NCBI GenBank assembly: GCA_020635235.1
Contig: JACKAF010000001.1
Location: forward strand, 372,001 to 436,000
Source of the DNA: Pseudobdellovibrionaceae bacterium
Lineage (GTDB): Bacteria; Bdellovibrionota; FAC87; UBA2466; JACKAF01
Direction of reading: 5' to 3'
Length of the DNA: 64,000 nucleotides
The notes under the pieces were generated by a model that was not told where the DNA came from, did not search any database, and saw only the letters and a list, made by a program, of their open reading frames with translations. Below are positions 8,684-17,270 of the stretch, piece after piece. The position numbers and the translations under genes are program-made. Positions within the stretch are counted from its first letter, which is position 1; every line of letters begins with the position of its first letter.

Positions 8684-9652
8684 TTAACGCAGTGCGGCTT
8701 TAGCGGTTCTGGTAGGCGCCACCGAGGCCCGACGCCGCTGGGAGGCTTGCTGGGTCTCCACCAACGCCACCCCAAGCAGGATCGTCGCCGTGCCGGCCAG
8801 CTCAAATGCCGAGGCCGGCGTGCCGGTCACTAAGAAGTCAAAAAGCATAGCCATCGGGGGTGTCAGGTAGCAGACCACGCTGGCTCGCAGAGCCCCCCAT
8901 TCGCGAATCAGCGAATAGAAAAAGATCCAGGCAAGAGCCGTACAGCAAAGGCCGAGGTACAAGATGGCCGCGTACGCACCCGCCCCCCAATGCGAGGGGT
9001 GAATCGTCGACCAGTCTTCAAAGAAGAAAGAAACTGTCGCAAGATACACTAAAGACGCCGCAGTCTGGTTGGCGACATTTTCGATCAAATCCATTTGCTT
9101 GGAGCCCACAAACAACATGCGGTTCATCAAGACCCCGATAGCGTACGCATTCGCCATCAGAACCAAGAGTATTTTGCCTCTGAGTCCGCCACCCAAATGG
9201 CTCAGGTGGGGATAAAAAATAATCAAAATACCGCCGAGACCCAACAGAAGCCCAAGAAAACGCGTGGGTGTCACCGGTTCAAGTTGGCGCGCAAAAACCA
9301 AAAGCCACAAAAACGTCCAGAGCGGAACCGAACCGTCCATGATTCCCGTAAAGCAAACCGAGGCGTCTCGTATTCCCAGGAACAGCAGGGAAAACGGAAT
9401 CCCAATTGAAAACAATCCTGTCAGCCAAACCCGCGGCAACATTTTGGTGGTTATTGTGCGTGGTTTCTTGCGGAACAACAGAATCAGCAAGAAAAAGCTC
9501 AGGGCGACTACCATTCTCAGTGTGGCTGCGAAAATAGGCGGCACTTCTGCGATCGCGAACTTGATAGCCAGAAAAGAGCTTCCCCAGAAGCTAGAAAGAG
9601 CTATGAGTTTTAGGTACTGACGCATGCGATAGAGCTTGTTATTGCGTCGCAT
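8684..9652 (-). CDS. EamA/DMT-family transporter
   Basis: 322 residues with about ten hydrophobic helices in two EamA repeats. The first repeat begins LKLIALSSFWGSSFLAIKFA, a hallmark start of drug/metabolite exporters. A basic, Arg-rich tail follows the last helix. The substrate cannot be predicted; family members export amino acids, nucleosides or other metabolites. It sits between atpI and atpB on the same strand, splitting an otherwise standard atpI-B-E block. The ATG at 9652 overlaps a perfect -10-like TATAAT (9651-9656); if that hexamer is a promoter, the true start is the second ATG at 9625. Confidence 0.85.
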   Translation of the reverse strand: MRRNNKLYRMRQYLKLIALSSFWGSSFLAIKFAIAEVPPIFAATLRMVVALSFFLLILLFRKKPRTITTKMLPRVWLTGLFSIGIPFSLLFLGIRDASVCFTGIMDGSVPLWTFLWLLVFARQLEPVTPTRFLGLLLGLGGILIIFYPHLSHLGGGLRGKILLVLMANAYAIGVLMNRMLFVGSKQMDLIENVANQTAASLVYLATVSFFFEDWSTIHPSHWGAGAYAAILYLGLCCTALAWIFFYSLIREWGALRASVVCYLTPPMAMLFDFLVTGTPASAFELAGTATILLGVALVETQQASQRRRASVAPTRTAKAALR

Positions 9653-9692
9653 TATAGCGGAAGCCTTACAAAGAAGGAAACCCCCAAAATTA

Positions 9693-9706
9693 TTAAGAAT
9701 TCTTAA
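9693..9706. repeat. Perfect 14-bp palindrome TTAAGAATTCTTAA
   Basis: A self-complementary 14-mer in the ~197-nt gap between atpI and the DMT transporter, upstream of the transporter start. It could be an operator or chance in AT-rich sequence. There is no T-run on the side expected for a terminator. Confidence 0.5.
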
Positions 9707-9849
9707 GGGTTATAGGGCCATTTTTCTAAGTGGGGGCGCAGACTTAGCCATACATATAGGATCACGCGGATCCAATGCGACGACTTCTGGCCATACAAGG
9801 GTGGGCTTTTGGTCTCTAAGAAGAGCAAAATGGCGATACATCCTAGCGC

Positions 9850-10068
9850 CTAACTCGGTGGCCGCTCACGTTTCGCCACGTGAAGAAGCCAAATAAAGCC
9901 CAGAGTCGTTCCCGCGATCACGCCTAAAAACATAAACCACGGCGCCGTTCCCCACCGTTTATCTGCGTACTCGCCAACCCAATAACCACCGAAGATGAGT
10001 AGGCCCTTCACAGTTACGGCACTGCTCATTATCGAGGCGTAGCGCACCCATTTTGGATCGACAATCAT
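9850..10068 (-). CDS. atpI: AtpI/AtpZ-family ATP synthase accessory membrane protein
   Basis: 72 residues with two predicted membrane helices (about 15-33 and 42-63) around the GYWVGEYADKRWGTAPWFMFLGVIAG hinge (two parts of the family pattern). This matches the short AtpZ/AtpI proteins that precede Fo genes and are thought to help c-ring assembly or Mg2+ supply. It begins 2 nt after the stop of the TPR lipoprotein gene, so it is probably at the end of the dnaN-gyrB-gyrA transcript. The DMT transporter separates it from atpB. Confidence 0.8.
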   Translation of the reverse strand: MIVDPKWVRYASIMSSAVTVKGLLIFGGYWVGEYADKRWGTAPWFMFLGVIAGTTLGFIWLLHVAKRERPPS

Positions 10069-10070
10069 GC

Positions 10071-10847
10071 TTACTTACGAACCTTGGGTCTTAGTTTTTC
10101 GATACGCTGGCTCAATACTTGTTTTGGAAAGTACCGACCTTCCAAACCTTCATACATTTCCAAGGCCTCCGAAAAATTTAGCTGCTGTTCCAAGCAGCGT
10201 GCCATCAAGAATTGCGCTTCAATGGAATACTTACTTTGCGGGTGTTCGCGCAGCACCTGCTTTAGAGCCTGCAAGGCCACTTCGTAACGCTCTTGCATGT
10301 AGTACGTGTTGCCGATTTCATAACGAGCGCCGGGCACCAATTCACTTGCCGGGTAACGTTCCACTACCCCTTGGTAAATGTCGCGGCTTTCCTCAAAATT
10401 GTTCTGCTGGAAAGCTGCACTCGCCATCTTGAACATGAATTCCGCCGCTTCTGCGCCCTGCGGGCTTTCGTCGAGTAGGAGTTTGTAACTCTTTTGAGCG
10501 CCGGCAAAGTCACGCAGGTGTTCTAGCTGTAAACTAGCGATCCGCTTGCGGACCCCATAGTTGCGCGCCTTGTCCGGGGAGTTCTTAATAAACTCCTCGT
10601 AGCTAAGCAGGGCGGCTTCGTAGTCCTTGAAATAAGTTTCCAAAACAAAGCCAAGCTTGTACGCGGCCTTTACGCCGTACGGGGAAGCCGGATCCATAGC
10701 AAGAGCTTTCCGAAAGAGTTCGACGGCTTTTACATATCGGGATTCGGCGATTTCATGGTCCCCGTCACGCAGTAAACTCTCCTGTCGCTGCTGGGTACAA
10801 GAAACCATAGCCATACAAAGGCTCACAAGGAGGTAGGTACTGGCCAC
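10071..10847 (-). CDS. TPR-repeat outer-membrane-type lipoprotein
   Basis: About 258 residues from the GTG at 10847. The N-terminus ends in a lipobox (MVSC, Cys17 with this start), then about five TPR units (for example AVELFRKALAMDPASPYG and SRDIYQGVVERYPASELVP). The architecture resembles BamD/CpoB-type TPR lipoproteins. The start is uncertain: the frame has no ATG with a good ribosome site, an ATT at 10871 directly after the gyrA stop would give a better charged n-region, and longer in-frame starts exist inside gyrA. It is packed between gyrA and atpI on the same strand. The function is probably protein-protein scaffolding in the periplasm. Confidence 0.8.
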   Translation of the reverse strand: MASTYLLVSLCMAMVSCTQQRQESLLRDGDHEIAESRYVKAVELFRKALAMDPASPYGVKAAYKLGFVLETYFKDYEAALLSYEEFIKNSPDKARNYGVRKRIASLQLEHLRDFAGAQKSYKLLLDESPQGAEAAEFMFKMASAAFQQNNFEESRDIYQGVVERYPASELVPGARYEIGNTYYMQERYEVALQALKQVLREHPQSKYSIEAQFLMARCLEQQLNFSEALEMYEGLEGRYFPKQVLSQRIEKLRPKVRK

Positions 10848-10872
10848 CCAAATCCAAGTTCGGACCTGAATG

Positions 10873-13323
10873 TTATTCTTCGTCTTCCTTAACAATGGTA
10901 GCGACTGCACCGACGCGTTCATCGTCGGCAACTTTGATAAGACGGACACCCTGTGCTACGCGCCCGACTTCAGAGATCTCAGAAACCTTAGTGCGCATTA
11001 CTTTGCCCTTGTCCGAGGCGATGATGATCTCGTCTTCATCATGCACGTACCGGACGGCAACCACCGGGCCGTTCTTGTCCGTAATCTTCATCGTACGGAT
11101 ACCTGAGCCCCCACGTCCTTGAACCCGGTATTCTTCAATGGCGGTGCGCTTTCCGAAACCTTTGTCGGTAACCGTGAGCAAATGGCTGTCGCGCGCGTCG
11201 GGAGTCACGATGCTCATCCCTACGACTTCATCGTCGTCTTCCTTGAAGCGCATTCCAGTCACTCCGCGCGCGGACCGGCCCATCTCGCGCACATCGCCCT
11301 CAGAAAAACGAATGCTCTGTCCGTTGCGGCTCACCAAGATAATTTCCTGGGCTCCATCCGTCACACGGGCGTCGACCACACTGTCAGAAGGGTCAATAGT
11401 AAGGGCAATAATCCCGCGCTTCATCGGGCGAGCGAAGGCTCCCAAAGAAGTCTTCTTGATGACGCCCTTCTTGGTGACCATGACGACGTATTCGGTGTCT
11501 TTGAATTCCTTAACCGGCAAGATCGCCTGCACGCGTTCCTGAGGAGCCAGGTTCAGCAAGTTAATGATGGCCTTGCCGCGAGCGGTACGTCCACCTTCTG
11601 GAATCTTGTGGACTTTCAGCCAGTACACACGGCCTTGATCCGTGAAGCACAAAACGTAGTCATGGGTAGACGCCACAAAGATATCTTTGATGAAGTCTTC
11701 GGCCTTGGTAGCGGCTCCAATAACGCCCTTACCACCGCGTTTCTGCGCGCGGTAAGTGCTTGGCGGAACGCGCTTGACGTAGCCCGAATAGGTCACGGTC
11801 ACAAACATCGATTCTTCCTGAATCAAGTCTTCTACCGTTAGCTCTTCTTGCTCATCAATAAACTGTGTGCGCCGGTCATCACCAAAAGCCTTCTTGACCT
11901 CATCCAGCTCTTTCAAAATGATCTGAACAACCTTTTCCTCGTCAGCAAGAATCGATTTCAATTCTTTGATGAGGTTCATCGTAGCGTTGTAATCTTCGAT
12001 GATTTTTTCCCGCTCCAGACCGGTTAAGCGGGAGAGACGCATCTCCAAGATCGCCTTGGCCTGCGCTTCAGAGAAATCGAACTTCGCAATAAGTTGTTCC
12101 TGAGCGACTGCAGGGCTTTGAGCTTTTCGGATAAGTGCAACGACTTCATCCAGATTCTCGACGGCTTTCTTTAGCGCTTCCAAGATATGCGCTTTTTCTT
12201 CCGCTTTCTTGAGTTCGAAGGCGGTTCGACGAGTCACCACTTCTTTGCGGTGATTGATGAAAATTGTCAGCAGGTCTTTCAGATTCAGCAGCTTGGGCTG
12301 TTGGTGATCCAAGGCCAGCATGCTGACGCCGAAGGAAGTTTGCATCTGAGTATTCTTGTAGAGCTGGTTGAGGATAACTCGGCTGTCCTCGCCCTTGCGC
12401 AACTCAAAAACGATTCGCATGCCCTTACGATCTGACTCGTCACGAAGATCAGTAATGCCATCGATTTTTTTATCACGCACCAGATGAGCGACGTGTTCGA
12501 TAAGACGGGCCTTGTTTACCTGAAAGGGTATCTCGGTAACAATGATCTGTTCTTTATCTTTTTTACCCTCTTCGATTTCCGCTTTGGCGCGCAGACGGAT
12601 AACACCTTTGCCGGTGCGATAAATTTCCCGCATTCCGGATCGGCCGTAAATGAAGGCTCCCGTCGGGAAGTCCGGCCCCGGAATAATCTTAATCAGATCG
12701 TCAATAGACGTATCCTTATTCTTAAGAAGAAGCTTCACTCCCTCGATGATCTCGCTCAAGTTGTGTGGTGGTACGTTGGTCGCCATACCGACCGCAATAC
12801 CCGCACTCCCATTCACCAAGAGATTGGGAATTCTAGAGGGAAGCACATCGGGTTCTTTTAAGGAGTTATCGTAGTTGGGTGAAAAGCTGACGGTATCCTT
12901 ATCAAGATCCGCAAGAACTTCAGACGTAATTTTGGCGAGGCGAACCTCCGTATAGCGCATCGCTGCCGCCGGATCGCCGTCTACAGATCCGAAATTCCCT
13001 TGCCCATCAATCAGCGGGTAGCGCAAGCTGAAGTCCTGAGCCATACGTACCATGGTGTCGTAGACCGCTCTTTCGCCGTGTGGGTGATACTTACCAATCA
13101 CGTCGCCCGCTACACGAGCCGATTTCTTGAAAGCCTTGTCGTGGAAGTTTCCCAAGTCGTACATCGCATAGAGAATGCGACGGTGCACAGGTTTTAAACC
13201 ATCACGTGCGTCCGGCAGCGCTCGCCCGATAATGACAGACATTGCGTATTCCAGATACGCTTCGCGCATCTGGGATTCTATTGTCACCGGAACAATCTGC
13301 TTTTCGACTACTTCGACTTCCAT
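10873..13323 (-). CDS. gyrA: DNA gyrase subunit A
   Basis: 816 residues. The catalytic domain opens with GRALPDARDGLKPVHRR. The active-site tyrosine lies in AMRYTEVRL, and the gyrase-specific GyrA-box QKRGGKG is present, which separates it from ParC. Six beta-pinwheel repeats fill the C-terminal third. It breaks and rejoins DNA during negative supercoiling as a GyrA2GyrB2 tetramer. The quinolone-resistance segment reads HPHGERAVYD, where most bacteria have HPHGD-S/T-AVYD; Arg85 sits at the E. coli Ser83 position. The start overlaps the gyrB stop by one base (TAATG). Confidence 0.97.
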   Translation of the reverse strand: MEVEVVEKQIVPVTIESQMREAYLEYAMSVIIGRALPDARDGLKPVHRRILYAMYDLGNFHDKAFKKSARVAGDVIGKYHPHGERAVYDTMVRMAQDFSLRYPLIDGQGNFGSVDGDPAAAMRYTEVRLAKITSEVLADLDKDTVSFSPNYDNSLKEPDVLPSRIPNLLVNGSAGIAVGMATNVPPHNLSEIIEGVKLLLKNKDTSIDDLIKIIPGPDFPTGAFIYGRSGMREIYRTGKGVIRLRAKAEIEEGKKDKEQIIVTEIPFQVNKARLIEHVAHLVRDKKIDGITDLRDESDRKGMRIVFELRKGEDSRVILNQLYKNTQMQTSFGVSMLALDHQQPKLLNLKDLLTIFINHRKEVVTRRTAFELKKAEEKAHILEALKKAVENLDEVVALIRKAQSPAVAQEQLIAKFDFSEAQAKAILEMRLSRLTGLEREKIIEDYNATMNLIKELKSILADEEKVVQIILKELDEVKKAFGDDRRTQFIDEQEELTVEDLIQEESMFVTVTYSGYVKRVPPSTYRAQKRGGKGVIGAATKAEDFIKDIFVASTHDYVLCFTDQGRVYWLKVHKIPEGGRTARGKAIINLLNLAPQERVQAILPVKEFKDTEYVVMVTKKGVIKKTSLGAFARPMKRGIIALTIDPSDSVVDARVTDGAQEIILVSRNGQSIRFSEGDVREMGRSARGVTGMRFKEDDDEVVGMSIVTPDARDSHLLTVTDKGFGKRTAIEEYRVQGRGGSGIRTMKITDKNGPVVAVRYVHDEDEIIIASDKGKVMRTKVSEISEVGRVAQGVRLIKVADDERVGAVATIVKEDEE

Positions 13324-15755
13324 TAAACGTCCAAATTCTTCACACTAAGAGCATTGGCCTCAATAAACTCTCGACGGGGTTTGACCTGGTCTCCCATCAA
13401 TGTAGAAAACACGGAATCCGCTTCTACCGCGTCTTCAACTTGCACCTGCAGAAGGGAGCGCTTTGTGGGATCCATGGTCGTTTCCCAAAGCTGCTCGGGA
13501 TTCATCTCACCCAGACCTTTATAGCGCTGGATCGTTAAACCAGTTTCGCCCACCGTAAGGACGTGCTTACGCATCTCTTCCAGCTTGGAAAACTCTTTCT
13601 TGTCGCCTTTTTCGCGAATCGCCTCATAAGGCGGTTCCCCAAGCTTCAAGAAGCTTTGGGATATCTTTCGAAGTTCCTCGAACTGCGGAGAGCTCAAGAA
13701 ATCGTAAGAAATGCGAGTGATCTGTCGAATATTACGTCGCGTAGTCACGGTTTCGACAGATGAGCAGTCATGCTCTTCATCTTCCTTAAGCTCAAAAGAA
13801 AACTTGGTATTTTCGCCTTCATCCGTTTTTAGCTGCTTCTCGTAAGCCTTCAGTGAAGCCGTAAGTTTCTTTTGGTCTTTAAGGAGGTCAATAGACCATT
13901 CTTCGTTATCTATCACGTAACGAATCAAACTCGCATCCGCTCTCTTGGATGCAATTGCCAAAAGATTTTCATATTGAGACATCTTCTTGAAAATATTCTT
14001 GGCGGCATCTACATCAATTTTTTTCTTATTGGCCTTAAGCTCCAGCTCTTCTAAGGCTCGATCCAAAATAAAATCCTCGTACATGCTTTCGTTCTGCAAA
14101 TACTTCTCGGTTTTACCTTTCTTCACTTTGAAAAGCGGCGGTTGTGCGATGTAGAGATAGCCTTTATCTATAACTTCCGGCATCTGACGGTAAAAGAAAG
14201 TCAGAAGCAGAGTACGGATGTGAGCCCCGTCGACGTCCGCATCGGTCATGATGACGATGCGGTGGTAGCGTATCTTGGAGATATCAAAATCCTTAGAGCC
14301 AATGCCCGTCCCCAGCGCAGTAATCAGCGTGCGGATTTCTTCAAACTGCAGCATGCGATCAAAACGCGCCTTTTCTACGTTCAGGATCTTACCTTTTAAG
14401 GGCAAGACTGCCTGGTTTTTGCGCTCGCGTCCCTGCTTCGCTGAACCACCGGCTGAATCCCCCTCTACGATGAAAACCTCGCAAAGCGCGGGATCTTTTT
14501 CCTGACAATCCGCCATTTTTCCAGGTAGCCCGCCGACATCAAGAGCTGACTTTCTTCGCGTTAGGTCCCGCGCTTTTTTGGCTGCCATTCGCGCGCGTGC
14601 GCCTTCAATGGCCTTCAGACAAATCTGTTTGGTGACGGTAGGGTTTTCTTCCAAGTAAATGGTAAGCCGCTCGTTCACCAAGTTTTCCACGAGCCCCTTT
14701 ACGATAGAGTTGCCTAACTTGGTCTTGGTCTGACCTTCAAATTGCGGATCCGGAATCTTAACGCTGATAACAGCGGTAAGACCTTCACGAACGTCCTCTC
14801 CGGTCAAAGCTTCTTTGAAATCACGGTTTAGATCGTTTTTCTCAATGTACTTATTTACACATTTGGTCAGAGCGGTCTTTAGGCCGGCTAAATGGGTGCC
14901 GCCTTCAATCGTGTTGATGTTGTTCGCAAAGGTAAAGATATTCTCCTTATAGGAGTCATTCCATTGCATTGCGAGTTCGAGAAAAATCCCTTTTGCCTCA
15001 GCGTAAAAATAAATGGGATCTTCGTGCAGACGCGTTTTTGCACGGTTCAGATGTTCTACAAAAGATTTGATGCCGCCTTCGGCGAAGAACTCTGCTTTTT
15101 TCTCAGTCCGCTCGTCATACAAAAACATCCGGATGCCGCGGTTCAGGAACGATAGTTCTCTTAAGCGGCTGGTGACCGTATCGTAATTGTATTCGCGTAC
15201 CTCAAAAATCTCGGCGTCGGGCTTGAAAGTAATGCGGGTCCCGGTCTTCTGCGACTTCCCAACTTCTTTGACGGGCGCCTTCGGAATCCCTCGGCTATAT
15301 TCCTGAATAAAGACCTTAGCGGAGCGCTTCACTTCGACTTTGAGAGTTTCCGAAAGAGCGTTCACCACGGAAACGCCTACCCCGTGCAAACCACCTGAAA
15401 CCTTATAGGTCGCGTTGTTGAATTTGCCGCCGGCGTGCAGCTTGGTCATCACAACTTCGAGCGCAGAGACCTTCTCGGTCTTATGTTTCTCAACGGGAAT
15501 ACCGCGGCCGTCGTCTTCCACTGTAATGGAATTGTCTACATGGATAGTGACGTGAATATTCTGGCAGAAGCCGGCCATCGCCTCATCGATGGCGTTGTCC
15601 ACCACCTCCCACACCAGATGGTGCAGGCCTTTGATGGCGGTATCGCCAATGTACATGCCGGGGCGCTTCCGTACCGCGTCCAGGCCTTCCAGGACCTGGA
15701 TGGAATCAGCGCCATAGGCGGAGGCATTGGTTACCGGCTCATTCTCTGTCGACAT
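13323..15755 (-). CDS. gyrB: DNA gyrase subunit B
   Basis: 810 residues, normal length. The N-terminal GHKL ATPase has the RKRPGMYIGD and EVVDNAIDEA motifs. The TOPRIM domain has EGDSAGGSAKQG and the metal-binding DADVDGAHIRT. The C-terminus has the GLGEMNPEQLWETTMDP segment that contacts GyrA. It supplies ATP-driven strand passage for negative supercoiling. The ATG at 15755 has a GGAG 8 nt upstream. It starts only 13 nt after dnaN; recF, usually found between the two, is absent. Confidence 0.97.
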   Translation of the reverse strand: MSTENEPVTNASAYGADSIQVLEGLDAVRKRPGMYIGDTAIKGLHHLVWEVVDNAIDEAMAGFCQNIHVTIHVDNSITVEDDGRGIPVEKHKTEKVSALEVVMTKLHAGGKFNNATYKVSGGLHGVGVSVVNALSETLKVEVKRSAKVFIQEYSRGIPKAPVKEVGKSQKTGTRITFKPDAEIFEVREYNYDTVTSRLRELSFLNRGIRMFLYDERTEKKAEFFAEGGIKSFVEHLNRAKTRLHEDPIYFYAEAKGIFLELAMQWNDSYKENIFTFANNINTIEGGTHLAGLKTALTKCVNKYIEKNDLNRDFKEALTGEDVREGLTAVISVKIPDPQFEGQTKTKLGNSIVKGLVENLVNERLTIYLEENPTVTKQICLKAIEGARARMAAKKARDLTRRKSALDVGGLPGKMADCQEKDPALCEVFIVEGDSAGGSAKQGRERKNQAVLPLKGKILNVEKARFDRMLQFEEIRTLITALGTGIGSKDFDISKIRYHRIVIMTDADVDGAHIRTLLLTFFYRQMPEVIDKGYLYIAQPPLFKVKKGKTEKYLQNESMYEDFILDRALEELELKANKKKIDVDAAKNIFKKMSQYENLLAIASKRADASLIRYVIDNEEWSIDLLKDQKKLTASLKAYEKQLKTDEGENTKFSFELKEDEEHDCSSVETVTTRRNIRQITRISYDFLSSPQFEELRKISQSFLKLGEPPYEAIREKGDKKEFSKLEEMRKHVLTVGETGLTIQRYKGLGEMNPEQLWETTMDPTKRSLLQVQVEDAVEADSVFSTLMGDQVKPRREFIEANALSVKNLDV

Positions 15756-15768
15756 TCATCGTGCTCCG

Positions 15769-16905
15769 CTAGATTCTCATCGGCATAACAACGCTGGTGT
15801 GGTTCGAATTGTCCATCGAACGGATCACGCCCGGATTTTGCTTGCCGCGTATCTCTAATAAAACTTTGTCGCTCTCGATGGTGGAAAGCGCTTCGATCAG
15901 ATACTTGGAATTGAATCCGATTTTCAAAGGCTCCCCTTGGTACGCGATGGAGAGTTCTTCATGAGCCTCTCCGAGCTCCGGACTTTGGCTAGAAAGCTCT
16001 AAAATTCCGTCGTGCAAGCTTAGTGCAACGCTCTTGGATTTGTCATTAGAGACCAGAGAAACGCGCTTCAGCGAAGCCAGGAAAGAATCCCGGTCGAGCT
16101 CTATGGCATCATTTCCCCGCTTGGGAATGATACGGCGATAATCGGCATACTTTCCTTCGATGAGACGCATTGTGAGAAAAATACTTTCCTGCTTCACGAG
16201 CAGCATTTTTCCCTGGATCGCCGCAAAAAAGTCGTCTTTGCCCTCTGAAAGCAGACGTCGCAATTCGTTCAATCCTTTCTTCGGAATGATGACGCCCTGC
16301 TCGAAAATTCTCCAGGCACTTTCATCAAAAAGAGCTTCCACATTGTCCACCAAGGACAGCCGGTGCGCATCTGTTGCGACCATCCGGAAAAGCCGTTTGG
16401 CCTTTTCCTCTACGGTTTCAAAATAGACCCCATTAAGATGGTAACGCGATTCGTCATTAGACACAGCGTATAAGGTCTTGTCCAGCATCGAAATGATTGC
16501 ACGGCCATTCATCCGAACGAAAGATTGCTGGTCCAGGGAGCCAAAACCAGGGATTTCAGGGAAGTCCTCGGCCGGTAACCCCAAGATGTTGAAAACTGAC
16601 TTGTTTGCCGTAATCTCCAGACGGTGATTTTCTCGCGTTTGGAAATGAATCTCCGTTTCAGGAAGTTCTCTAACGATGTCAAGAAGGCTCCGTGCTCGTA
16701 CGGTGATCGCTCCTTCATCCAAAACTTTCGCTTCCAGAAGACTTTGAATCCCTACTTCTAAGTCTGTTGCTGCTAACGAGATACCTTCGCGTTCTGTCTT
16801 GATCAGTGCGTTGGACAAGATGGGCATAGTTGTTCGACGCTCGACAACATTTTGCACTCTTTGCAGCCCTAACAACATCTGGCTTTTAGAAATGACGAAC
16901 TTCAT
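15769..16905 (-). CDS. dnaN: DNA polymerase III beta sliding clamp
   Basis: 378 residues with three repeated clamp domains. The N-terminus MKFVISKSQMLLGLQRVQ and the C-terminus ending VVMPMRI are typical, the latter next to the partner-binding pocket. It forms the dimeric ring that tethers polymerase III. A strong ribosome site (GGAGGAGG) lies just before the ATG. The gene reads away from the DnaA-box region and starts the dnaN-gyrB-gyrA-TPR-atpI set. Confidence 0.97.
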   Translation of the reverse strand: MKFVISKSQMLLGLQRVQNVVERRTTMPILSNALIKTEREGISLAATDLEVGIQSLLEAKVLDEGAITVRARSLLDIVRELPETEIHFQTRENHRLEITANKSVFNILGLPAEDFPEIPGFGSLDQQSFVRMNGRAIISMLDKTLYAVSNDESRYHLNGVYFETVEEKAKRLFRMVATDAHRLSLVDNVEALFDESAWRIFEQGVIIPKKGLNELRRLLSEGKDDFFAAIQGKMLLVKQESIFLTMRLIEGKYADYRRIIPKRGNDAIELDRDSFLASLKRVSLVSNDKSKSVALSLHDGILELSSQSPELGEAHEELSIAYQGEPLKIGFNSKYLIEALSTIESDKVLLEIRGKQNPGVIRSMDNSNHTSVVMPMRI

Positions 16906-16951
16906 GCCTCCTCCGACTCCCCAGAAAGCTATAATTAAGTATTCATAACAT

Positions 16952-16967
16952 AGATCTTATAAGATCT
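16952..16967. repeat. 16-bp perfect palindrome in the AT-rich part of oriC
   Basis: AGATCTTATAAGATCT is fully self-complementary and also forms a tandem 10-mer (AGATCTTATA twice, 16952-16971). It carries two GATC sites and lies next to the TAG-repeat run. It may be part of the unwinding element or a binding site for an origin regulator. Confidence 0.7.
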
Positions 16968-16969
16968 TA

Positions 16970-16980
16970 TAGTAGTAGTA
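16970..16980 (+). promoter_or_regulatory. Candidate DnaA-trio (TAG)n element
   Basis: TAGTAGTAGTA matches the repeating TAG/TAA triplet (DnaA-trio) along which DnaA is known to extend on single-stranded DNA in Bacillus subtilis. The DnaA boxes lie on its 3' side, the correct polarity. The nearest clear box is 60 nt away, farther than in Bacillus, which lowers confidence. Confidence 0.45.
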
Positions 16981-17039
16981 TTTAGTACTGTTGAAATGTT
17001 GAAAACCCACCTAAGCCCCTAAAAACAAACACCCTTTCC

Positions 17040-17093
17040 TGTGGATAACGGTGTGGATAGCTCTGTGGACAAACCCGGTTGATCTGTGGAAAA
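17040..17093 (-). promoter_or_regulatory. Minus-strand DnaA-box array (4 boxes)
   Basis: Written on the plus strand: TGTGGATAA (17040-17048, perfect TTATCCACA on the minus strand), TGTGGATAG (17052-17060), TGTGGACAA (17064-17072) and TGTGGAAAA (17085-17093). The first three start exactly 12 nt apart. They face away from the plus-strand array that follows. Confidence 0.85.
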
Positions 17094-17097
17094 CGAG

Positions 17098-17163
17098 TTA
17101 TCAACAAGTTATCAACAGACAATTAACAAGTTATCAACAGAGTTATGAACAGAGTTATCAACA
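17098..17163 (+). promoter_or_regulatory. Plus-strand DnaA-box array (5 boxes)
   Basis: TTATCAACA at 17098-17106, 17109-17117, 17131-17139 and 17155-17163, plus TTATGAACA at 17143-17151. The regular TTATCAACA copies differ from the TTATCCACA consensus at one base. Starts are spaced 11, 22, 12 and 12 nt, about one or two helical turns. A degenerate copy may sit in the 22-nt gap. Confidence 0.85.
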
Positions 17164-17207
17164 TCGTTTTAGCCTCGATCAACGGCAAGGAAATTATCGT
17201 ATCGTGA

Positions 17208-17270
17208 TGTATGGCACGCTAACCCCCCAAAACTAAAGTTAGAAATAAATGTAGGGCAGTGTATGGCACG
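17208..17270 (+). repeat. Two direct copies of TGTATGGCACG
   Basis: The 11-mer occurs at 17208-17218 and 17260-17270, 52 nt apart, in the box-free part of the origin region near the dnaA 3' end. It may be a binding site for an unknown origin factor or simple duplication. Confidence 0.5.

Noticed and set aside
9868..9890. CCACGTGAAG near the atpI 3' end, parS-like
   Set aside because: Only the core matches; flanks differ, and it lies in coding sequence far from the cluster.
17051..17236. 61-codon ORF in oriC
   Set aside because: The product is a translation of the DnaA boxes (repeated QQVINRQ); no ribosome site.
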